Positions 59,487 through 64,000 of a stretch of 64,000 nt of DNA are shown here, one piece after another. Origin of the DNA: a virus. The DNA lies in IMG/VR virus record IMGVR_UViG_3300044729_003129, positions 109,761 to 173,760 of that record; one strand, 5' to 3'. Both the position numbers and the translations under genes were made by a program. Within the stretch, counting starts at the first letter, position 1; every line of letters begins with the position of its first letter. The notes below the pieces were generated by a model. The model searched no databases. It was given only the letters and a program-made list of their open reading frames with translations, and had not been told where the DNA came from.

Positions 59487-59519
59487 ATTATAGCATAAAC
59501 CGCGACAAAAGTACACAAC
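59487..59519 (-). promoter_or_regulatory. early promoter module, copy 2
   Basis: Minus strand GTTGTGTAC (59511-59519), 18 bases, TATAAT (59487-59492), conserved leader GTAAGCAACAAT before ATG 59468. Confidence 0.75.
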
Positions 59520-59543
59520 TTTTTTCATAAAAGTGAAAAAAGT
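59518..59543. promoter_or_regulatory. operator-like inverted repeat, copy 2
   Basis: ACTTTTTTCA (59518-59527), six-base spacer, TGAAAAAAGT (59534-59543): perfect 10-bp inverted repeat at the same place relative to the promoter as copy 1. Just beyond it, toward the exonuclease gene, lie the short GC-rich palindromes GGACGGTGTCC and CCTCCTGGAGG (59549-59583), possibly a terminator. Confidence 0.6.
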
Positions 59544-59597
59544 CCCCGGACGGTGTCCCCGTATAGAGAAAATGACCTCCTGGAGGCCTAAAAAAGC

Positions 59598-60200
59598 TCA
59601 CAATTGAGGTATATCTGCACGGAGATACCGAAAAAGCTCTAGGGTTTGACGAATATCATAGGCAGCATCATGCGCGGCAGACTCATCCCATCCTAATTCA
59701 GCACATTGACACAGGGTTCCAAGTTTGAAATTTGGGAGAGCGCCTCGTACCCTCATTGTCATCCATGCGGCGGCTTGCATCACACAGATTGGTGGGTTCC
59801 AAAACCAACTGCCAAAAAACTGATCTCCATTTTTCTCAAAAAACCTACGAATAAAATCAATATCAAAAGCAGCGTTATATGCAACAAAGTGAAGCTTGTC
59901 CTTTTTATCAAACCTATCACAATGACGTCCTAACATTTCAACTAGTTGCGAATATGCCTCTCGAGCAGAAAGAGGCAAATCACTTAAACTTTGGAGAGTC
60001 ATTCCTGTTTTTGTGAGTGCTTCGTCCTGAACGCATTCTAGAGACAGTGGACGAAATCTCAAATCACATTCTTCAAGAATATTGAGATTTGCGTCAGTAA
60101 TTATTCCACTAATTTGAAATATTTCATTTCGGTCACGATCAAGACCAGTTGTCTCTACGTCAAGAAAAAAATGTTTGTATCCTGTGTATTGTGTGCTCAT
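59598..60200 (-). CDS. DnaQ-like 3'-5' exonuclease (DEDDh)
   Basis: The 200-residue protein has the full DEDDh set: FLDVETTGLD with Asp14 and Glu16, YNAAFDIDF with Asp113, and AAHDAAYDIRQ with His177 and Asp182. The size fits stand-alone DnaQ/RNase T-type exonucleases. It may degrade host nucleic acid or proofread. T4 itself uses the unrelated-location DexA; this protein is close in size class but is not called DexA here. Its ATG overlaps the stop of the HD-like gene as ATGA. Confidence 0.9.
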   Translation of the reverse strand: MSTQYTGYKHFFLDVETTGLDRDRNEIFQISGIITDANLNILEECDLRFRPLSLECVQDEALTKTGMTLQSLSDLPLSAREAYSQLVEMLGRHCDRFDKKDKLHFVAYNAAFDIDFIRRFFEKNGDQFFGSWFWNPPICVMQAAAWMTMRVRGALPNFKLGTLCQCAELGWDESAAHDAAYDIRQTLELFRYLRADIPQL

Positions 60201-60730
60201 GATTGTTTATAATGATATAGTTTATGAGAAAGTTGAATGTTTGATAGTAAGAGGTGAGCCTCTGGAGTTGCTGGCCGGCCTATATGAGTTGAAAATATAT
60301 TATGCACCACATTTGCGACAGAGATGTCGTCATCTGTATCCAAAGAAGACGCATGTGTTTCAAACTGGAAAGCCGATCGATATCCAGTTTCTGTTTTAGG
60401 ATTTTGCGCGGCATATGCCCAAGTTTGAGACTCTGGGTCCGAACAAACATATTCCCATAATTTTCCATAGTTGCACCATATTGCACTGATAATATATTCA
60501 CGCACATTTATAGCGGTGTTGTTATAGTTTTTATACAGCGAGCACAACAATATTCCAGAACTTATAATCTCGTGAGTGTGGTTACATAGACCTCCAACAT
60601 ATGAGTATGGAGAGTCTGGAACCAGACTCAAAGGACATGTCAAAAAGGTTGGTGAGTCAAGTACCGGGAGACAATAATCCACAGTATTTGAGTCCTCACA
60701 CAGCTTTTTAAGTTCATCTAGTGTTAACAT
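60197..60730 (-). CDS. HD-domain-like protein with altered HD doublet
   Basis: The 177-residue protein has the layout of HD phosphohydrolases: YVGGLCNHTHEIISSGILLC (first His), then REYIISAIWCNYGKLWEYV, where family members have ALLHDIGKL.EY, and a C-terminal TPEAHLLLSNIQLSHKL (usual PEA....AD.LS). The HD doublet is Cys-Asn here, and the later Asp is Asn, so metal binding is probably lost. It may be a pseudoenzyme, a sensor of nucleotides, or an altered enzyme. Coupled to the exonuclease by ATGA. Confidence 0.65.
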   Translation of the reverse strand: MLTLDELKKLCEDSNTVDYCLPVLDSPTFLTCPLSLVPDSPYSYVGGLCNHTHEIISSGILLCSLYKNYNNTAINVREYIISAIWCNYGKLWEYVCSDPESQTWAYAAQNPKTETGYRSAFQFETHASSLDTDDDISVANVVHNIFSTHIGRPATPEAHLLLSNIQLSHKLYHYKQS

Positions 60731-60738
60731 ATTTTTTT

Positions 60739-61002
60739 TTAAAATTCAGCCGCATATGGCATGCCATCACCACCTCTAAACACATAACCATTTACATATT
60801 GAGGATCAGGATCAAACCCATGTGCAACCGGGGTAATTGTTGGCCGGCGATATGAGCGATAACAATTGTATGACCGGTACGTAGATGATGAGTGCGAACC
60901 AGAATATCTATAGTAACCAACCGATGAATAGCCGGTTGGGGTATATTCGACAACACAACTTGTTAAGCAAATTGATAGCAGTGCAACTATTAAACGTTTC
61001 AT
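60739..61002 (-). CDS. small phage lipoprotein
   Basis: ATG 61002 follows the preceding stop as TAA-T-ATG and starts a lipoprotein signal: MKRLIVALLSICLTSCVVEY, with lipobox LTSC and Cys at residue 16. The mature part (about 70 residues) is rich in Tyr, Ser and Arg (YSSVGYYRYSGSHSSSTYRS). It should be anchored in a membrane and face the periplasm or surface. Early-region location suggests superinfection exclusion or envelope modification. An outer spanin is also possible but no inner partner is seen. Confidence 0.7.
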   Translation of the reverse strand: MKRLIVALLSICLTSCVVEYTPTGYSSVGYYRYSGSHSSSTYRSYNCYRSYRRPTITPVAHGFDPDPQYVNGYVFRGGDGMPYAAEF

Positions 61003-61003
61003 A

Positions 61004-61165
61004 TTAAAGGCTTTCGTCAACATTTACAAACCCTTCATCAATCAAGTAAGAAACTATAGTTTGTAGTGTCACCAAATCTGGAAGTGGATCCAATGTAAAA
61101 CAGCCATTGACATAGTAGACATCATGACCGCGAAGGTGAGCAATAAAATTTGATTTGTCATTCAT
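61004..61165 (-). CDS. 53-residue hypothetical protein
   Basis: ATG 61165 overlaps the previous stop as ATGA (61162-61165) and TAA 61004-61006 is followed after one base by the lipoprotein ATG. It reads MNDKSNFIAHLRGHDVYYVN, GCFTLDPLPDLVTLQTIVSY, LIDEGFVNVDESL. Both junctions are typical of this genome, so it is likely real. Acidic, no membrane segment, function unknown. Confidence 0.7.
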   Translation of the reverse strand: MNDKSNFIAHLRGHDVYYVNGCFTLDPLPDLVTLQTIVSYLIDEGFVNVDESL

Positions 61166-61410
61166 ACAGTCAAAAAGATATACAGTGTCATAAGAATCAA
61201 AATGATCATAGTAATGCCCTGTAAAGCTTTAGGCGACAACATTTCGACTATGCATAATGCTGCAAAAATTTTTAGATTATGAAAATCTTTATTAAAAATT
61301 TTAGTAATTGCCCAATCCGCCCACAGCACTTGTAGATATATTCCAAGTGCTACAATTGCAAAAAAAGCAACTATGAATGCAAACGCCAGCGGCTTAGATA
61401 TAACTTTCAT
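61162..61410 (-). CDS. small two-pass membrane protein
   Basis: The 82-residue protein has an N-terminal membrane segment (PLAFAFIVAFFAIVALGIYL) and a C-terminal one (GITMIILILMTLYIFLTV), with a short loop containing WADWAITKIFNKDFHNLKIF. It lies 5 bases after 61416-61610. Function unknown; one of several small membrane proteins in the early region. Confidence 0.65.
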   Translation of the reverse strand: MKVISKPLAFAFIVAFFAIVALGIYLQVLWADWAITKIFNKDFHNLKIFAALCIVEMLSPKALQGITMIILILMTLYIFLTV

Positions 61411-61415
61411 ATGAC

Positions 61416-61610
61416 TTAAGACTGAGCACTAGCCAATTCCTTCAACTCATTTTCTAAAACATCAACTACTCTCTCGAGCGTGAGGCTTTCAGTTTGAAGG
61501 TCAAGTGCTTCAGCATAGCGGCCATCGGGCAAAATCTCAGCAATATCCTGTAGATTAGAGGCAATATCAGCGTTAAACTGAGCGATTAGTTTCTGTAGTG
61601 TATTTTTCAT
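61416..61610 (-). CDS. small helical protein
   Basis: A 64-residue acidic, almost wholly helical protein (MKNTLQKLIAQFNADIASNL ... LERVVDVLENELKELASAQS). Looks like a small coiled-coil dimer. It lies three bases after the previous small gene. No family recognised. Confidence 0.6.
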   Translation of the reverse strand: MKNTLQKLIAQFNADIASNLQDIAEILPDGRYAEALDLQTESLTLERVVDVLENELKELASAQS

Positions 61611-61613
61611 AGA

Positions 61614-61760
61614 TTAGTCTTCAAGTGTAAATGCAACCAAGCACAGCATTGCGGCAAAAATAGGGGAGCCCCCAATGAGTGCAAATAATGCACCAATATA
61701 GAGCAATTTACGATGATTGCGGTTTGACATATTTTCTATGCGTTCTAGTAGTGTTTTCAT
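61614..61760 (-). CDS. 48-residue membrane protein
   Basis: ATG 61760 overlaps the stop of 61757-61966 as ATGA. The frame ends at TAA 61614-61616 and reads MKTLLERIENMSNRNHRKLL, YIGALFALIGGSPIFAAMLC, LVAFTLED. It has an amphipathic basic N-terminus and one or two short membrane segments. Function unknown. Confidence 0.65.
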   Translation of the reverse strand: MKTLLERIENMSNRNHRKLLYIGALFALIGGSPIFAAMLCLVAFTLED

Positions 61761-61966
61761 GCAGGTGTTTTCTTATTACGTTTTTTAGCCTCAATGCCGG
61801 CAATCTCTTCCTCCAAGGACCGTATGATGCCGTCATAGCTATGAATAACGGCACCGACATTATAACCGGCTCGTTTAATAAAAAACCCGCCAGAACCGTC
61901 TACCAGAGCTTCACGACTTTTGAGGTGAAGCTCAAAGTCAGTCTTTAGTGTTTCGAGGTGTGTCAT
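61757..61966 (-). CDS. early hypothetical protein behind repeated promoter, copy 3
   Basis: ATG 61966 (MTHLETLKTDFELHLKSREA) follows the conserved leader GTAAGCAACAAT. The 69-residue protein has helical ends and a basic C-terminus (SLEEEIAGIEAKKRNKKTPA), which could bind nucleic acid. It is first in a chain of at least six small coupled genes down to the HD-like gene. Function unknown. Confidence 0.65.
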   Translation of the reverse strand: MTHLETLKTDFELHLKSREALVDGSGGFFIKRAGYNVGAVIHSYDGIIRSLEEEIAGIEAKKRNKKTPA

Positions 61967-61984
61967 ATTGTTGCTTACATGACT

Positions 61985-62017
61985 ATTATACCACAAAACT
62001 CACGATTTGTACACAAC
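61985..62017 (-). promoter_or_regulatory. early promoter module, copy 3
   Basis: Minus strand GTTGTGTAC (62009-62017), 18 bases, TATAAT (61985-61990), conserved leader GTAAGCAACAAT before ATG 61966. Confidence 0.75.
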
Positions 62018-62042
62018 CTTTTTCACAAAAGTGCATAAAATT
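62015..62042. promoter_or_regulatory. operator-like inverted repeat, copy 3 (degenerate)
   Basis: AACCTTTTTCA, CAAAAG, TGCATAAAATT: same place and spacing as copies 1 and 2, but the distal half matches the consensus TGAAAAAAGTT at only 8 of 11 bases. Confidence 0.45.
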
Positions 62043-62231
62043 CTCGACGAAATAGGAAAAATGTCTAATCTGGCATTAACTCAACACTATTTATCCGTTC
62101 CGGAACCTTCGGGCATAGTTTGGATAGGTCCTTATTTATGCTTGTCTTTTTTGGGGTTTTCTATGTACCATAGATTTATCTATATAGAAAACCATAGAAA
62201 ACCCCCAAAAAAGTGAAAAAAGTTTATTTTT
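62043..62231. other. intergenic region with long hairpin
   Basis: Between the early promoter copy 3 and the phoH stop there is no convincing gene. TTTTTTGGGGTTTTCTATG (62147-62165) and its near-perfect complement (62193-62212, one extra C) form a long stem around a 27-base loop. Immediately after it, 62206-62224 repeats a 19-base word of operator copy 1. A plus-strand frame here lacks protein-like features. Confidence 0.6.
62206..62224. repeat. 19-bp repeat shared with operator copy 1
   Basis: CAAAAAAGTGAAAAAAGTT, identical to 57543-57561. It lies just after the phoH stop codon and partly overlaps the right arm of the hairpin. Confidence 0.7.
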
Positions 62232-62993
62232 TTATGCTTCAAGCACCTGTACAATATAGCGTAATATCTTGCTGCGTACAATTTCACTATCTCCAAACTT
62301 AAAGGTGTGTATGTTATTTTCTACAGCAGATATATTGTTAAATCGAGAATAAATATCTGGATAGCCTGAAAGTTTACCAATATCTGACTGCTTAAGATCT
62401 CCGCAGATTACATATTTTGTATTTTTACCGAAACGAGTAAGTATCGTTACAAGCTCTGAACGTGTTAGGTTTTGTGCCTCGTCGACAATCACAACACTGT
62501 CATTGAATGTAAGACCGCGTACAAAATTTACTGGAGTGGCACTCACAACATTTGCATTGCGAAGTTGCAGACAAGTACTCTCGTCTGTAATCTCGCGTAT
62601 TTTTTCTAGACATGGCATTGCATATGGTAAAAACTTATCGTCAACCTCACCAGGCAATGCACCAATGCTACGAGACGCGCTTTCAATTACGCTGCGTATA
62701 TAGTTTATATGCTTAATCTTTTTGTCCTTAAAGAGTTCCAAGGCAGCAAGTACAGCAATATAACTTTTAGCGCTTCCTGCAGGACCGTCAACAAATGCCA
62801 TATTTGTATCGTCTGCCTTTATACAGTCATAAAATGCCTTGTGCGCCTCATTAAAGTGAAACGGCTTTTTGACTTTAAAATTAAAGCAGAAATTTAAAGC
62901 AATCGAGGACTCAATGTTAGTTGAGTCCTCGGCGAAAAGATCAGGTTTTGAAGCAGTAGCTTTTTTCTTTTTTTCTCGTTTGGCAGTGGCCAT
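62232..62993 (-). CDS. phoH: PhoH-like P-loop ATPase
   Basis: The 253-residue protein has a Lys-rich N-terminus (TAKREKKKKATASK), Walker A DGPAGSAKS at residues 69-77, Walker B VVIVDEAQN at 167-175 and sensor-like VICGDLKQSD, the order seen in PhoH proteins (helicase-like RNA-associated ATPases). phoH is a common marine phage gene of unsettled function, possibly phosphate-stress or RNA turnover. Leader is A/C-rich (AACAACACACAAATAAAATT). A weak -10 (TATTAT) lies about 50 bases upstream. Confidence 0.92.
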   Translation of the reverse strand: MATAKREKKKKATASKPDLFAEDSTNIESSIALNFCFNFKVKKPFHFNEAHKAFYDCIKADDTNMAFVDGPAGSAKSYIAVLAALELFKDKKIKHINYIRSVIESASRSIGALPGEVDDKFLPYAMPCLEKIREITDESTCLQLRNANVVSATPVNFVRGLTFNDSVVIVDEAQNLTRSELVTILTRFGKNTKYVICGDLKQSDIGKLSGYPDIYSRFNNISAVENNIHTFKFGDSEIVRSKILRYIVQVLEA

Positions 62994-63055
62994 AATTTTA
63001 TTTGTGTGTTGTTATTGTTGGTGTTACCATGGTATAATACATCACTCCATTAAAA

Positions 63056-63820
63056 TTAAGATTTTTTAGACACGTCTGTGTCCAATTCGCTGCTGAGCGC
63101 AAGTGTGGTTGCGCGTTGTGAGTCATAGCGAGCACTTTCGATCCACGTTCCATTAAAGGTCGTCATTCCATTTTTAACCTTTAATAACTTTGTTGCTGTT
63201 GCGGCATCATAGCCTTTGTGCTGCACCACATAGTCAATGAGTGGCACTTCTGTTCCAGCTATAGCAAATATTGGAGCAGGAGCAACGGTTTTAACTTCAC
63301 TGCCTTGTACAAGTGAGATGAACCAATCCTTTTTAACCTTTTTGCCAGGACATGTTTTGCTTGTCTTTGGATCATCGCGATGAAACTTTAATGTCGTTTC
63401 ATTAACTGGCATGTCTAGCCAATTGAAGAGCGCCTTTGTAATTGCAGCTGTATTTTTCATGCATGCTAATCCACGACCGGTTAGCGGATCTTCACTGTCA
63501 TAGTCTCCAAGTATTTCGATGCCTATAGAGTTACGATTAAATGAAACTGCATGTATGCCAGGAACATTCAGCGGAGTCATACCAAAGATCTGATCCTCGT
63601 CAACAAAAAGATGTGGTCCACGATTCCAACCGAGTGATTGGTAATATGCCTTTATGTTTAAGATATGTTGAGCGAGCAACCCACTCTTGCGCTGCGCCAA
63701 TGAAGGTGCACCTGTGTGGTGTATAGTGACACTCTTTACATATGCAGGCTTTTTAAGCGTGCTTAGATATTCTTTAAATGACTCTACTGTCCAAACTTTA
63801 CCAACGTTTGCGTATGACAT
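63056..63820 (-). CDS. endolysin, N-acetylmuramoyl-L-alanine amidase
   Basis: The 254-residue protein has an Amidase_2 domain over residues 25-170: VKSVTIHHTGAPS with His34/His35, WNRGPHLFVDEDQIFG, NRNSIGIEILGDYD, and FHRDDPKTSKTCPG with His147 and Cys157 as the other zinc ligands. It cuts the bond between glycan and stem peptide at lysis. The C-terminal 75 residues (LIDYVVQHKGYDAATATKLL, KNGMTTFNGTWIES) form a second small domain of unknown role. No signal peptide, so it needs the holin. Its late promoter (AATAAATA, six bases from ATG) fits late expression although neighbours are early genes. Confidence 0.93.
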   Translation of the reverse strand: MSYANVGKVWTVESFKEYLSTLKKPAYVKSVTIHHTGAPSLAQRKSGLLAQHILNIKAYYQSLGWNRGPHLFVDEDQIFGMTPLNVPGIHAVSFNRNSIGIEILGDYDSEDPLTGRGLACMKNTAAITKALFNWLDMPVNETTLKFHRDDPKTSKTCPGKKVKKDWFISLVQGSEVKTVAPAPIFAIAGTEVPLIDYVVQHKGYDAATATKLLKVKNGMTTFNGTWIESARYDSQRATTLALSSELDTDVSKKS

Positions 63821-63825
63821 AACTT

Positions 63826-64000
63826 TTATTTATTAGAATTTCCTATAATTATTGCTCTGCGATAGCTATAGTCGCTATGAAATTTTTGACCACGCCCAAT
63901 GAGTGTTCCTTCAGCAAAGGTGTATTGTTTTCCTTCGATGAGGGTAACTGTCACCGGATCATAGAGCGCCGAGACGTTCAAGCTTTCGTTTTTTTCTCGT
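63826..64000 (-). CDS. C-terminal end of a protein beyond right edge
   Basis: An open minus-strand frame enters at base 64000 and stops at TAA 63826-63828. The visible 57 residues read REKNESLNVSALYDPVTVTL then IEGKQYTFAEGTLIGRGQKF and HSDYSYRRAIIIGNSNK. It looks beta-rich (EGKQYTFAEGTLIGRGQKF), perhaps a structural protein. Nothing more can be said without the rest. Confidence 0.6.
   Translation of the reverse strand, partial: REKNESLNVSALYDPVTVTLIEGKQYTFAEGTLIGRGQKFHSDYSYRRAIIIGNSNK
63827..63834 (-). promoter_or_regulatory. late promoter AATAAATA of endolysin
   Basis: Seven of eight bases of the late word, six bases upstream of the endolysin ATG at 63820. Confidence 0.6.

Noticed and set aside
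62007-62216. Plus-strand open frame of 69 codons in the phoH/early promoter gap
   Set aside because: It covers the operator repeat and both arms of the hairpin, has no promoter word near its start, and no protein-like conservation can be claimed.
1-64000. tRNA genes, CRISPR arrays, insertion sequences, integrase or attachment sites
   Set aside because: Gaps between genes are short and none shows a cloverleaf, spaced identical repeats with unique spacers, transposase or integrase motifs.

Overview
The window is a stretch of an AT-rich genome of a lytic T4-like (contractile-tailed) phage, probably infecting an aquatic Gram-negative bacterium. Evidence: a near-complete set of T4-type baseplate, hub and tail genes (gp6, gp25, gp8, gp53, gp48, gp27-like, gp5-like, gp26, gp29, gp19-like), the head-completion gene gp4, T4-type replication and late-transcription genes (gp32, gp59, gp33), many copies of the T4 late promoter word TATAAATA, and marine T4-like accessory genes (phoH, thyX, an S74 fiber). 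Gram-negative is inferred from the amidase and M15 peptidase and from a phage lipoprotein. No tRNA, CRISPR, integrase or insertion sequence was seen.

Layout. Positions 1-3493 (minus): end of an Ig-like adhesin, a small virion protein, a holin with a coupled membrane protein, and a three-gene sugar cassette (UDP-galactopyranose mutase plus two paralogous proteins). Positions 3548-20821: a large adhesin island with BspA-type repeats, Calx-beta-like domains, an S74 fiber, a 1280-residue autotransporter-like beta-helix, a LamG lectin and a nested RCC1/FG-GAP propeller fiber. Positions 20827-46274 (minus): baseplate, from a DUF4815 protein and gp8 through more modular fibers to gp6, gp25, a split gp5 complex, a gp27-like hub, gp53 and gp48. 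Positions 46287-50493 (plus): gp4, a gp2/gp3-type protein, a tube protein, gp26, a hidden -1 frame gp51-like extension and the gp29 tape measure. Positions 50490-64000 (minus): early and middle genes for replication (gp32, gp59, gp33, ligase, exonuclease, ThyX, PhoH), many small proteins, then the late endolysin.

How it works together. Early genes sit behind sigma-70-like promoters; three share the same promoter, leader and inverted repeat. gp33 is made from this block and would allow late transcription from TATAAATA sites, which lie in front of nearly every structural cluster. In about fourteen cases the late promoter word ends only 5-7 bases before the ATG, so the messages should be leaderless or nearly so. 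Genes inside clusters are joined by ATGA or TAA-T-ATG junctions. The most interesting single feature is a likely programmed -1 frameshift at the end of gp26, with a U UUU UUC slippery site, a 6-base spacer and a long-range stem, directly upstream of the tape measure gene. This is the arrangement of the G/GT tail chaperones in other phages.
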